A stretch of 63,477 nucleotides of DNA from Alphaproteobacteria bacterium (GTDB lineage: Bacteria; Pseudomonadota; Alphaproteobacteria; Micropepsales; Micropepsaceae), in assembly GCA_025924715.1 (NCBI GenBank), contig JAICHV010000018.1, positions 1 through 63,477 of the forward strand, given 5' to 3'. Shown in pieces: positions 14,699-23,635 of the stretch; position 1 is the first letter of the stretch, and every line of letters begins with the position of its first letter. The translations under genes were made by a program, and so were the position numbers. Below the pieces are notes generated by a model that did not search any database, had not been told where the DNA came from, and worked only from the letters and a program-made list of their open reading frames with translations.

Positions 14699-14985
14699 AG
14701 CTTGAAATAAGCCAGGGTTCCGAACACCAGCACCAGGGCCGTGGCTTCCAGCGCCACGGGCGGCAGGACCGATTTCAGGCGCCGCCAATCCGCCGTCGCC
14801 AGAAAGGCCAGGATGAAAGGAAGCTGGCAGACAATCAGAAGCTGGAAGATATGCGCCGCCGCCCCTTCGTCTTTCAGGCCCCGGTCCCAGCCCGTGGTCA
14901 GGGCCAAAACTTCCACCAGGAAGGCTTGCGCGGACATGACAATGCAGACGGTGGCGCTGATCAGGGCGATTTTTAAGCGGTCCAT
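14695..14985 (-). CDS. Small membrane protein with three helices
   Basis: 96 residues from the ATG at 14985, chosen because GGAGAG lies 5 nt upstream; an earlier ATG at 14997 has no such site. Hydrophobic segments are IALISATVCIVMSAQAFLVE, FQLLIVCQLPFILAFLA and VALEATALVLVFGTLAY. No known family. It is convergent with the small secreted-protein genes to its left. Confidence 0.65.
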   Translation of the reverse strand: MDRLKIALISATVCIVMSAQAFLVEVLALTTGWDRGLKDEGAAAHIFQLLIVCQLPFILAFLATADWRRLKSVLPPVALEATALVLVFGTLAYFKL

Positions 14986-15095
14986 GCGGCTCTCCATCCT
15001 CGTGAAGCAGTTTAGATCTTATCACGGCGCATGAGCCGCGGGAACTCGCGCGGGCGCGATTGCAGGGCGCGCGGGCTGCGGTTTAGGGTTTTGCC

Positions 15096-15692
15096 ATGCC
15101 CCGATTTGCCAAACGCATTGCCGTCCTTCTCGCCCTTTTTACCGGGCTGCTGTCGGCCGCGCCGGCCGGTGCCGCCGTCACCATCACGTTCTATTCGCAT
15201 GACTTCCACATGTTTCATGGCGTGACCACCGAAGTCCCCCATGGCTTCGCGCTGTTGTCGGGCACCACCGAGGCCGGAGAAGCGGTGCAGGCCAATCTGG
15301 GATTTTCCGCCACCAGTTTTTATGTCGCCGCGCTGTTCCACCCGATCGAAGGCGCGCTGGATGCGATGCCGCTGCCCGCCGGCTATGTCGAGGAAGCGAC
15401 GTATCAGTTCGCCTTTCCGCTCAGCGACGCGCAATATCGCGCGGTGATGGCGACGGCCGACAAATGGCGCACGGCGCCCCAGCCCTCATATGATTTCTAC
15501 AACCGCAATTGCGTCACCTTCATCCGCGACATCGCGGTTTCGGCCGGCCTGTCGGTGAGCTATGCAACAAAATTCATCCACGACCCAAAAGCGTTCCTCA
15601 AGGATGTGGCAGTGCGCAATGCCGCGTTCCTGGCGGACCATACCGTCCCAGCCGCGCCGTTAGCGTCGGATGCCCAGTCCCCACCGGATTGA
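15096..15692 (+). CDS. Secreted papain-like fold (NlpC/P60 or DUF4105-like) candidate
   Basis: 198 residues with a signal peptide (cleavage near PAGAA, about 27). The segment SYDFYNRNCVTFIRDIA contains an Asn-Cys pair in the context seen in permuted papain-like and DUF4105 proteins. The N-terminal HDFHMFHGVTTEVPHGFALL supplies histidines that could complete the site in a permuted order. If correct it would be a periplasmic amidase or protease. The cysteine motif is seen; the fold assignment is inference. Confidence 0.6.
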   Translation: MPRFAKRIAVLLALFTGLLSAAPAGAAVTITFYSHDFHMFHGVTTEVPHGFALLSGTTEAGEAVQANLGFSATSFYVAALFHPIEGALDAMPLPAGYVEEATYQFAFPLSDAQYRAVMATADKWRTAPQPSYDFYNRNCVTFIRDIAVSAGLSVSYATKFIHDPKAFLKDVAVRNAAFLADHTVPAAPLASDAQSPPD

Positions 15693-15738
15693 GCCGAGGT
15701 TGCGCCTTGCGCGCTTGTTCATTATTTGGGTGCCCTAT

Positions 15739-15828
15739 GGATGGGTGGCCGAGTGGTTTAAGGCAGCGGTCTTGAAAACCGCCGGGCCTGCAAGGGTCCC
15801 GTGAGTTCGAATCTCACCCCATCCGCCA
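15739..15828 (+). tRNA. tRNA-Ser (anticodon UGA)
   Basis: Acceptor GGATGGG pairs with CCCATCC; anticodon loop CTTGAAA gives UGA. There is a long variable arm (CGGGCCTGCAAGGGTCCCG), a T-loop TTCGAAT and an encoded CCA at 15826-15828. Length and variable arm fit tRNA-Ser. Confidence 0.96.
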
Positions 15829-15838
15829 TTTCACCCGT

Positions 15839-16987
15839 CTATTTCTTCACATAGCGCAGCAGGGCCATGGGCAGCACTTCCGAGGAATACATGGTGCCAT
15901 CGGCGCCGACCACGACGCCTTCCGGGCCGGAGGTGATTGGGCCCGGCATCTGCGGCGACGGGTTCTGCCAGGTGTCGGGCAGGAAGCCTGTGACCTGGCC
16001 GGTCTTGGCGCTGCCGATGTGAATGCCGCGGATGAAGGCATTGCCTTCGGTCACGTCGGATTCAGAATCGGCGGCATAGAGCGTGTCGTTTTTGTCGATG
16101 TAAAGACCGCTGGGCTTGCCGAACTGGGTCCAGTCCGCCAGCCATTTGCCATCCTGATCGAAGATCGAGATGCGGCTGTTGCCGCGATTGGCGACGAACA
16201 GCCGGCCTTGGCTATCCATGGCCAGGGAATGCGTGCAGTCGATCTTGGACAGGGGCAAATTGGTCGCCGTGCCGCAGGCATCCCAGGCCTTGATGAACTT
16301 GCCGGTCTTGTCGAATTTGACGATGCGGTGATTGGACGGTTGGGTGTCATGGCCGTCGGCGACAAAGATATCGCCATTGCGCGCCACCAGAACATCCGAA
16401 GGCTGGCTGAAATGGCTGGCATCATTGCCCGAGACGCCGGGCGTGCCCAGGGTCATCAAAAGCTTGCCGTCATGGCTGAATTTCATCACCACGGCGCCGG
16501 CCGGCTTGGTCCCCTTGGGCGCGTCGGGCATGCGGTTGTTGGTGCCCATCACGAACGGCCGGTTGAAATTGGTCTGTAGATCGGTCGCCCAGACATTGCC
16601 GTCGCGGTCCACGAACATGCCGTGGGGATAGACGAACAGGCCCTTGCCGAATTGGCGCTGCACCTTGCCCGTGGAGTCGAATTCCATCACCGGGTTGACT
16701 TGGCTGCCGATGCAATTGTTCAGGGTGCCGCAGCGTTCGACGATCCAGATGGATTTGCCATCCGGGTCGATGTCGATGGCGCTGGTCGAGCCCACGGGGC
16801 GCCCGGCGGGGAATTTGAAGAAGGCTTCATCGCGCAGATAGGGCGCCGGCAGGGCCATGTCGGCCTTGGAGCGTTTGGAGACATTATAATTGCCCTTGGG
16901 CACCGTGGTGGCAAATTGGCCCCAGGCGGCACTGGACAGCGCCATCGCGGCCACACCAAGGGCCAATTTTTTCCATGCGTGCATCAT
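15839..16987 (-). CDS. Secreted NHL-repeat six-bladed beta-propeller (peptidylglycine-amidating-lyase-like)
   Basis: 382 residues from the ATG at 16987, preceded by GGGGAGGA; the open frame continues upstream without support. A signal peptide ends near AAWGQ. Repeated blades show FDSTGKVQRQFGKGLFVYPHG, VDRDGNVWATDLQ and MDSQGRLFVANRGNSRISIF, the NHL pattern shared with peptidyl-alpha-hydroxyglycine alpha-amidating lyase. The blades contain paired cysteines (CGTLNNC). A scaffold or lyase role in the periplasm is possible; the substrate is unknown. Confidence 0.82.
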   Translation of the reverse strand: MMHAWKKLALGVAAMALSSAAWGQFATTVPKGNYNVSKRSKADMALPAPYLRDEAFFKFPAGRPVGSTSAIDIDPDGKSIWIVERCGTLNNCIGSQVNPVMEFDSTGKVQRQFGKGLFVYPHGMFVDRDGNVWATDLQTNFNRPFVMGTNNRMPDAPKGTKPAGAVVMKFSHDGKLLMTLGTPGVSGNDASHFSQPSDVLVARNGDIFVADGHDTQPSNHRIVKFDKTGKFIKAWDACGTATNLPLSKIDCTHSLAMDSQGRLFVANRGNSRISIFDQDGKWLADWTQFGKPSGLYIDKNDTLYAADSESDVTEGNAFIRGIHIGSAKTGQVTGFLPDTWQNPSPQMPGPITSGPEGVVVGADGTMYSSEVLPMALLRYVKK

Positions 16988-17040
16988 CGTTTCCTCCCCG
17001 AAACTGCCGTGATCGCTGGGGCGTTGGCGCCCCGCCGCTT

Positions 17041-17246
17041 GACTAGCATTCCCGCCGTCCATGAGCAAAGGGCGATGGCGCCTGCCACCAGTTGCGCTGA
17101 CCGGCAGCTGCGTTTTTGGTCCGCATTGCCGCAACTTAGGATCGAAGGTTAAATGCGTAACAGGCGGCACGGCTGCGCACTTGGGCCCGCTATCCGGTTG
17201 GGGCGGTTTGCACTGCGGCCCAGTCCTCAGTAAGGGACTGTCTTAC
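17041..17246. other. Intergenic region without a recognised feature
   Basis: Between the propeller gene and tRNA-Leu. A frame running through here into the tRNA (from 17061) has no ribosome site or family features and covers the tRNA, so I do not call it. I see no clear promoter or repeat. Confidence 0.5.
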
Positions 17247-17335
17247 GGCCCCGTGGCGGAACTGGTAGACGCACCGGACTTAAAATCCGTTGTTCCGAAA
17301 GGGACGTGTCTGTTCGACTCAGACCGGGGCCACCA
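17247..17335 (+). tRNA. tRNA-Leu (anticodon UAA)
   Basis: Acceptor GGCCCCG pairs with CGGGGCC; anticodon loop CTTAAAA gives UAA. The T stem is GTCTG/CAGAC with loop TTCGACT, there is a long variable arm, and CCA is encoded at 17333-17335. Confidence 0.95.
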
Positions 17336-17421
17336 TCCTGCTTCGCGCTGACGCGCTTCGCAGGATTGATCCGGTGCTAGGCGCGAAGCAGGATGCCCTG
17401 CGAAGCTTCAGCGAAGCAGGG
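17335..17421. repeat. Two GAAGC-rich hairpins directly after tRNA-Leu
   Basis: Hairpin 1 pairs ATCCTGC (17335-17341) with GCAGGAT (17360-17366) and contains GCGC arms. Hairpin 2 pairs CCCTGC (17396-17401) with GCAGGG (17416-17421) around GAAGCTTCAGCGAA. They lie between tRNA-Leu (+) and the hydrolase gene (-). They may be a dispersed intergenic repeat or a processing/termination structure. Confidence 0.6.
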
Positions 17422-17425
17422 CGAC

Positions 17426-18418
17426 CTAGGGCTTATGGCGTGAGAGCGAATCCATAAACATATTCATTTCGCGCAGCACATCCCCCTCATTGGAGCGCCA
17501 GACATAATGGCTCGCTCCCGGAAGGCGAACGACCTTCGCCACTGGATCCCGCTGTTCGAGATAAGCGGCGCGCGCCGCATCGCCAGCCATGATCCGCCGC
17601 ATGAATGGTTTGTCGCAATTGGGTTGGCATCTGCGGGGCATCGCAAGAATCACCAGAAGCGGAACATTCGAAACACTATATCTGCGCGTGTTGGTGAAAA
17701 TCCGATTACCGGCTTCATCTTGGAGCGAGTTGACGGGTGGTGTGGCGGGTTCCGGCGCGCCGGCCAGTTGATCGGCAGTTTCTCGCAATGATTTCTGCAA
17801 ATTGGGAAGCGCCGCCTGAACCCGGGCAATGAGATCGCGCCACTGTGCGGGGCTTTGCTGTAATTCAAACATTTTGTCCAAATCGCGCCTCACTTCGGCG
17901 GTGTCCATGCTGAGATCGGGCTGCGTCGGATTGTAGAAGGCGTACTGAAAAAGAGCGTCAAGATAGATCAGCCCGGCCACTTTTTCGGGATGACGGGTCC
18001 CCACCGAACTCAATTCCTCACCTGCCAGGGAATGCCCCGTCAAGACGGGTCTGTTCAAATTCAGGGCCGCTATGACCGCCAAGACATCGTCGCCCAGCCG
18101 ATCGGCGTCATAATTCTCATTTGTCGCCGGCGGCGCGCTGGACGCGCCAAAGCCCCGGCGGGTAATTGCATATACGTGATGGCGATTGGTGAATTTTGGC
18201 GCCAAGTCGTCGAAGGCATGCGCCGTATCGCCCAAACCCGCCAGAAATAGCAGCGGCGTTCCGCTTCCGCCCCAATCCAGAACCTCAAGTTTGACGCCGG
18301 GCTGCACAGTCACGAACTGAATTTTGTGTGGTGATTTATCCGTGGAAACCGCCGTCTGTGCCGCCGCAGTTCCGCAAATGACGATGGCGAACGCTCCGAT
18401 CACCAGCATAGTCCGCAT
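17426..18418 (-). CDS. Secreted alpha/beta hydrolase
   Basis: 330 residues from the ATG at 18418, with GGGAGGATG just upstream; longer starts lack support. A signal peptide ends near GTAAAQ. The fold is shown by the oxyanion region LLFLAGLGDTAHAFDDLAP, the nucleophile elbow TGHSLAGEE with Ser130, and the terminal histidine in PGASHYVW. The family includes esterases, epoxide hydrolases and lactonases; the substrate cannot be read from sequence. Periplasmic location is likely. Confidence 0.85.
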   Translation of the reverse strand: MRTMLVIGAFAIVICGTAAAQTAVSTDKSPHKIQFVTVQPGVKLEVLDWGGSGTPLLFLAGLGDTAHAFDDLAPKFTNRHHVYAITRRGFGASSAPPATNENYDADRLGDDVLAVIAALNLNRPVLTGHSLAGEELSSVGTRHPEKVAGLIYLDALFQYAFYNPTQPDLSMDTAEVRRDLDKMFELQQSPAQWRDLIARVQAALPNLQKSLRETADQLAGAPEPATPPVNSLQDEAGNRIFTNTRRYSVSNVPLLVILAMPRRCQPNCDKPFMRRIMAGDAARAAYLEQRDPVAKVVRLPGASHYVWRSNEGDVLREMNMFMDSLSRHKP

Positions 18419-18438
18419 GACATCCTCCCTGACTGTGT

Positions 18439-20445
18439 TCAGTGTCGCGCGGGTAACTCGCAAATTCCACAGGCTTTCAAAAAATCCGCGACATCCTCGT
18501 AGATCTGGGGTGGGCGAGTATGGTCGGTTGCGTCGCCGCGTGGAACATAAATCACCATCCCTTGCCTGGCGCGCGTTAGAAGCACGCGATAGGCATTTGC
18601 GAGATAGGTCTGCCTTCTTTGATCGTTCACATTGCGCCATTTCGATCCCGAAAAGTCATGGAACGACCATCGGTCTTCCACTCTGCGGAAGTCGGCATCC
18701 CAGCACATGCCCACCCAGTCCAGCTCTAAACCCTGAATGTCGAATTCCGTCGCGGCATCCTCGAGATACCACGAGGCGCGGACATCCTGCTTTGGGTTGA
18801 GAAACCAAGTGGGCGCATCGATGTCCATCTTGACGTGGATGCCGTCGGGCTTTAGCCGCAGAGCACCGGAGGATGCCACCAGGCCATAACGTTCAGAGCC
18901 GCGCGCCTTTTGCCGCAACCAGGCGCGCGCGTCGAAAAGACTACGTGTCAGCGCGATCGGGTAGGCCGCTTTTACGGTCTCATGGCTGCGTGCAGCCGCC
19001 GACGCATCACCGGCAATAACTTCATTGATGAATTGGGATAGCGTCTCGGCGCGAAACGACCGCACCGAGACGGACAGATGCAAGTCTTTCTCGGCCGAGC
19101 ATTCGAGACCTTCCGCCATAGATTTCAGATTATGGCCCCAATGATATTCGGGCTTGGTGAGCTGATCCGAGGTGTAAAGTTTCCAATGCTGGTAACGCTT
19201 GGCCAAGGCAATGAACCACTCGCTCAAGCCCGCTTCGCCCTCATTGATCTCCTGACCGCCGCCTATGAGGCAAACCACCACGCACCATCCGTCTCCATGG
19301 CGGTCCATTACATCGATGAGCAGTTCCGGCTCGGATTGATCGAAAGCCGCAATGCCATGCTTTTCGCGCATGGCCTTGCGGATCTTTTCCAGATTCCAGG
19401 CGCGCTGGGCTTCGTCAAATACGACCACATGCTCGATGGGTGGATCTTTCGAACGAAGATTGGCGTCCCGAAAATGATGAATGTTTTGAATGAAGGATCG
19501 AACTTTGCGGCGCGCTTCTGCCATTGTAATCGGCGGTATCTGTCCAGAGCCCCTTTTCTTCTCATCACGCGCCAGCGCTTCGCGCAGCACATCGACCAGA
19601 GGTCCGTTGCCGGAGAGAAACACCGCATTTTCATCTGTGTGCGTGTCGGTCCTCTGGGTCACCAGATTAAGGCCCGCCAGCGTTTTTCCAGCGCCGGGAA
19701 CGCCGGTAACAAAACAAATGGCTTTGTGATTGCCCGCTTTCGCGGCTTCGACAATGGCCGTTAGCCGGGCCGTGGTGACGCTTAGGTTTTTGATCCCGGC
19801 ATCCGAACGGGTGATTTCATCGACCCGGTGCGAGCGGTAAAGCGCCTGTGCAGCCTCGATAATGGTTGGGGTGGGTTTGTAGCCGCTCGCCATCCAATCT
19901 CCGGGTGAAAGCGGAGGCTGGGCAGAAAAGCGGCGCGCTGCGGAGAGCAAGAAGTGGTCCAGATCCTCGCCGTTGGAAAGGATGGGTTCTGCGACGTCAT
20001 CCGGCCACAGATTCAACTGCACCGGCTTCACAGGTGCATCGGTGGCAATCACGACCGGTATGATAATTCGCGGATGACTGGCAGAGTGGAAATTTTTCAG
20101 ATCGAGCGCATAGTCGGTGACCTGGTCGATCGCCGCACTGGTAAAGGTCGCTGCCCGTACCTTGAACTCAATTACGAAAATAATGCCGTCGAGCAGAATA
20201 ACCGCGTCCGCCCGCTTGCCCATGCGCGGAATGGCAAATTCGAACGCCAGCCAGGCATGCGGAACGGCGCCAAGCCCTTTCTGCAGAATCGTGATTTGCT
20301 CTAGCCAAGCCGATTTCTGGGCCAGTTCCTGCGCATGCGCGTGGTGGCGGCTGAGGGTTCCATAAATTTCATCCGGCTTGGCGTTCAAAAAATCTTGGAC
20401 CATCGCGCTGTAATAGGCCGGCTGCAGCGCGGGCAAGTTACCCAT
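18439..20445 (-). CDS. DUF2075 NTPase/helicase-like protein with N-terminal nuclease-like domain
   Basis: 668 residues. The N-terminal GKRADAVILLDGIIFVIEFKV (78-96) gives an Asp80, Glu93-x-Lys95 pattern as in PD-(D/E)XK nucleases. Then come Walker A VTGVPGAGKT (246-255), Walker B VVVFDEAQ (340-347) and a C-terminal VLLTRARQGMVIYVP resembling helicase motif VI. DUF2075 proteins are superfamily 1-like and occur in stand-alone and mobile or defence settings. Its ATG touches the stop of the upstream TPP-enzyme gene (TGAATG), so translation is coupled. Confidence 0.85.
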   Translation of the reverse strand: MGNLPALQPAYYSAMVQDFLNAKPDEIYGTLSRHHAHAQELAQKSAWLEQITILQKGLGAVPHAWLAFEFAIPRMGKRADAVILLDGIIFVIEFKVRAATFTSAAIDQVTDYALDLKNFHSASHPRIIIPVVIATDAPVKPVQLNLWPDDVAEPILSNGEDLDHFLLSAARRFSAQPPLSPGDWMASGYKPTPTIIEAAQALYRSHRVDEITRSDAGIKNLSVTTARLTAIVEAAKAGNHKAICFVTGVPGAGKTLAGLNLVTQRTDTHTDENAVFLSGNGPLVDVLREALARDEKKRGSGQIPPITMAEARRKVRSFIQNIHHFRDANLRSKDPPIEHVVVFDEAQRAWNLEKIRKAMREKHGIAAFDQSEPELLIDVMDRHGDGWCVVVCLIGGGQEINEGEAGLSEWFIALAKRYQHWKLYTSDQLTKPEYHWGHNLKSMAEGLECSAEKDLHLSVSVRSFRAETLSQFINEVIAGDASAAARSHETVKAAYPIALTRSLFDARAWLRQKARGSERYGLVASSGALRLKPDGIHVKMDIDAPTWFLNPKQDVRASWYLEDAATEFDIQGLELDWVGMCWDADFRRVEDRWSFHDFSGSKWRNVNDQRRQTYLANAYRVLLTRARQGMVIYVPRGDATDHTRPPQIYEDVADFLKACGICELPARH

Positions 20446-21990
20446 TCAAATCACCGCCTCTATCAAGCGCGGCCCTCTTGCACTCATCGCCGAGGCGAAC
20501 TGTGCCGCGAAGTCCTCGGCCGTTTCGGCGCGGCTGGCTTCGACGCCCATGCCGCCGGCCAGCTTCACCCAATCCAATTGCGGGTTCTGCAGGTCGAACA
20601 TGGCGCGGGCTTTTTCGCCGCCGGTGCCGGCGCCGAGCCGCGCCAATTCCACGTGAAGCACGGCATAGGCGCGGTTGGCGCAGATCACGGTGGTGACATC
20701 CAGGTTTTCGCGCGCCTGGGTCCAGAGCGATTGCAGGGTGTACATCGCCCCGCCGTCGCCCGACACCGCCAGCACCTTGCGGTCCGGACAGGCCAGCGCC
20801 GCGCCGGTGGCGAAGGGCAGCGCCCCGCCGATGGCGCCGCCGGTGAGGTACAGCACATCATGCCAGGGCGCGGCGATGATCGAAGGATCGATCCCAGCCG
20901 TCGCGGTCAACGCTTCATCCGCCAATATCGCGCCTTCAGGTAGCAGCCGGGTCATCACCTGCCCCATGGCGAAACTGGTCAGCCGCCCCGAGGGCAGATC
21001 GGGCCGCAGCAAGGCCACCGGCGGCGCATCCTGTTTGGCGCCCAGCGCCTGCGCCAATGCGACCAGCGCGCCGACGCCATCCTGATCGGGGCGCGCCAAG
21101 GTGATCAACTCGCAGCCCTGCGGCGTCACCCAGCTTGGTTTTCCCGGATAGGCAAAAAAAGTCACCGGCGGCGGGGCGCCCACCAAGATCAATTGCTCCA
21201 AGCCGGCAAGCGACTCGACAATCTGTTCGGCGAAATAGGGAATGCGTTCGATTCCCGGCATGCCGGCGCCGCGCGTCACCCGCGGCGAGAAGAAATCATG
21301 CATGACGCGCGCGCCGGTGCGGGCCGCGATGCGCCCCGCCGCTTCCACCCCGGCGCGCTGGCAGGCGGCGCCCCGCATCAGGAGGGCTGTGCGCTTGCCC
21401 GACAACAGCGCCTTGGCGACCTGGTCGACGACACCGCTTTCCACCGGCGCAGGGCCAGCGACCGGCAGCGGCGCGGCGGGCCCTCGCGCCTCATCCCAGG
21501 CGGCGTCGGCGGGCACCAAGAGGGTGGCGATCTGGCCCGGCGCCCGGCGCGCGGCCTGCACCACGCGCGCGCCGTCGCCGGCCACGCTGCGGCTATCGGC
21601 GGTGGCATGCAGCCAATGCGAAACGGGGCGGCAAATCCCCATGATGTCGGAGGACAGCGGCGCATCGGTATAGCGCGCATGCGAGGTCGCATGATCGCCC
21701 ACGATATTGACCACCGGGGATCCGGCGCGGCGGGCATTGTGCAGCCCGGCGATGCCATTGGCGAAGCCCGGGCCCAGATGCAGCAGCGCCACCGCGGGCT
21801 TGCCGGTCATGCGGGCATAGCCGTCGGCGGCCCCGGTCACCACCCCCTCGAACAATCCCAGCACGCCGCGCATGCGCGGTTCGCCGTCCAGCGCCTCGAC
21901 AAAATGAATCTCGGATGTGCCGGGATTGCCCAGGCACAATGCGATGCCGCTATCGGCCAGGGTGCGGACCAGGCTTTGCGCCCCGTTCAT
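20446..21990 (-). CDS. Thiamine-diphosphate enzyme, acetolactate synthase large subunit-like
   Basis: 514 residues from the ATG at 21990. The Pyr domain begins NGAQSLVRTLADSGIALCLG with the catalytic Glu region GLFEGVVTGAADGYARMTG. The PP domain has the TPP motif VSGDGGAMYTLQSLWTQARE and ICANRAYAVLHVEL. The middle domain lacks an evident FAD-site pattern and no small regulatory subunit is nearby, so it may be a benzoylformate-decarboxylase-like or orphan acetolactate synthase. It forms a coupled pair with the DUF2075 gene and diverges from an FAD monooxygenase. Confidence 0.85.
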   Translation of the reverse strand: MNGAQSLVRTLADSGIALCLGNPGTSEIHFVEALDGEPRMRGVLGLFEGVVTGAADGYARMTGKPAVALLHLGPGFANGIAGLHNARRAGSPVVNIVGDHATSHARYTDAPLSSDIMGICRPVSHWLHATADSRSVAGDGARVVQAARRAPGQIATLLVPADAAWDEARGPAAPLPVAGPAPVESGVVDQVAKALLSGKRTALLMRGAACQRAGVEAAGRIAARTGARVMHDFFSPRVTRGAGMPGIERIPYFAEQIVESLAGLEQLILVGAPPPVTFFAYPGKPSWVTPQGCELITLARPDQDGVGALVALAQALGAKQDAPPVALLRPDLPSGRLTSFAMGQVMTRLLPEGAILADEALTATAGIDPSIIAAPWHDVLYLTGGAIGGALPFATGAALACPDRKVLAVSGDGGAMYTLQSLWTQARENLDVTTVICANRAYAVLHVELARLGAGTGGEKARAMFDLQNPQLDWVKLAGGMGVEASRAETAEDFAAQFASAMSARGPRLIEAVI

Positions 21991-22112
21991 CAAACCGTCT
22001 CCCAAAGGGGCGCAATCTGAAGAAGGTGGCGGCGCAAAACAAGGCGGCTTGCACGGGGCGCGAGACGGGCTAGGTTGCGCCGAATGGCACCCATGAAAAT
22101 ACCGGCGGGACC

Positions 22113-23330
22113 GTGAAACAGCTCTCCACCACATGCGTGATCGCGGGCGGAGGTCCCGCCGGCATGATGCTGGGCTATCTGCTGGCCCGCGCCGGCGTCG
22201 ATGTCACCGTGCTGGAAAAGCACAAGGATTTCCTGCGCGATTTCCGCGGCGACACGGTGCATCCCTCGACCCTGACGGTGCTGGACGAATTGGGCCTACT
22301 GGAAAAATTCCTGGAGCTGCCCCACACCAAAATTCGCAAGGCCAGCGTCACCCTGGGCAAAAACGAATACACCATCGCCGAATTCGACCGCATTCCCGCC
22401 AAATGCCAATTCATCGCCCTGATGCCGCAATGGGATTTCCTGGATTTCCTCAAACAACAGGCTGAGGTCTTTCCCCATTTCCGCCTGTTGATGCAGACCG
22501 AGGCCAAGGATCTGCTGGCCCGCGGCGGGCGCATCGGCGGCGTGCTGGCGCGGGGCGAGACCGACAATCTGGATATCCGCGCGGGGCTCACCGTCGCCGC
22601 CGATGGCCGCCATTCCATGTTGCGGATGAAATCGGGGCTGGAGCCCACCGATCTGGGCGCGCCGTTTGACGTCTTATGGCTGCGCCTGCCGTTTCGCAAG
22701 GGCGACCCGGTCGATCTGGTGGGAAGGCTGGGGGATCGCCAATTCCTGGTGATGCTGTATCGCGGCGATTATTGGCAATGCGCCTATGGCATCGAAAAAG
22801 GCGGCTTCGACAAGATCCGCGCCGAGGGACTTTCCGCTTTTCGCGCCCGGCTGAAAGAAGTTGCCGGTTTCGCCGCCGACCGGATCGACGAGACCATCAA
22901 GGATTTCGACCAGGTCAAGCTTCTCACCGTCACGGTCAATCGCCTGAAGCGCTGGGCGCGGCCGGGGCTGCTGTGCATTGGCGATGCCGCCCATGCCATG
23001 TCGCCGATCGGCGGCGTCGGCATCAACCTGGCCATCCAGGATGCGGTGGCGACGGCAAATATTCTGGGCCCGATTTTGCAAAAGGGCGTGCCGCGCTTTT
23101 CCGACCTGAAGAAAGTGCAAGCCCGCCGCGAATTCCCCACCCGGTTGATTCAGGGATTCCAGGTGCTGGCGCAGAACGCGGTGCTGGGCCCGATCCTCAA
23201 ATCCAATCGGGGGCCGCAGCCGCCGCTGTTCGTCCGGGTTCTGGATCGCTGGCCCTGGGCCCGGCAATGGCCGGCCCGGCTGATCGGAATCGGACCGCGG
23301 CCGGAGCATATTCAACTGAGAGCGAAGTGA
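22113..23330 (+). CDS. FAD-dependent aromatic-ring monooxygenase-type oxidoreductase
   Basis: 405 residues from a GTG at 22113. The N-terminal dinucleotide fold is CVIAGGGPAGMMLGYLLARA, the FAD ribityl motif is LLCIGDAAHAMSPIGGVGIN, and the middle has the VAADGRHSMLR block of the DG fingerprint. This is the UbiH/PHBH group of flavoprotein hydroxylases acting on aromatic or polyketide rings. It diverges from the TPP enzyme; a shared pathway is possible but unproven. Confidence 0.9.
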   Translation: MKQLSTTCVIAGGGPAGMMLGYLLARAGVDVTVLEKHKDFLRDFRGDTVHPSTLTVLDELGLLEKFLELPHTKIRKASVTLGKNEYTIAEFDRIPAKCQFIALMPQWDFLDFLKQQAEVFPHFRLLMQTEAKDLLARGGRIGGVLARGETDNLDIRAGLTVAADGRHSMLRMKSGLEPTDLGAPFDVLWLRLPFRKGDPVDLVGRLGDRQFLVMLYRGDYWQCAYGIEKGGFDKIRAEGLSAFRARLKEVAGFAADRIDETIKDFDQVKLLTVTVNRLKRWARPGLLCIGDAAHAMSPIGGVGINLAIQDAVATANILGPILQKGVPRFSDLKKVQARREFPTRLIQGFQVLAQNAVLGPILKSNRGPQPPLFVRVLDRWPWARQWPARLIGIGPRPEHIQLRAK

Positions 23331-23635
23331 AACTTCGGATCACACCGATTTACGGATGGGGCTGGTACGAAACCGGCGGTGGCAGTATCGATGTTCCGCC
23401 CCCTTTGAATGTGAAATGGAAAAGGTCGAGGGAACGGATTCGTTTCTTGCGCTCGGCTCTTTCGCAGAGGCCGGCCATCCGCTTTCGGGCCTATGGATCG
23501 CAGTTTCTCAGCGTCGCACGCCGTATGACGGCGATTGCAACCTCTCTGCTTCTCTGGAAAAGCCCAGACCCGAATCGCTCTTTGGAAATTCGCACATTTC
23601 TGGCTTCGCGCACGTCGAAGCTGCTTAGCAAGTCG
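23331..23635. other. Intergenic region without a recognised gene
   Basis: Open frames on both strands exist (for example + 23356-23628) but show no ribosome site, no family features and Arg/Ser-rich composition typical of non-coding frames in GC-rich DNA. A short hairpin (GAAGTGAAACTTC) lies right after the monooxygenase stop. Confidence 0.55.

Noticed and set aside
17061..17351. 96-codon ORF running through tRNA-Leu
   Set aside because: It covers the tRNA gene and has no supporting features.
17247..17421. tRNA-Leu as an integration (att) site with flanking hairpins
   Set aside because: No integrase and no direct repeat of the tRNA 3' end were found within the window; the hairpins look like an intergenic repeat.
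23356..23628. 90-codon plus-strand ORF in the lpdA/monooxygenase gap
   Set aside because: No ribosome site, no signal or domain, and composition like non-coding frames; overlapping minus-strand frames are equally long.
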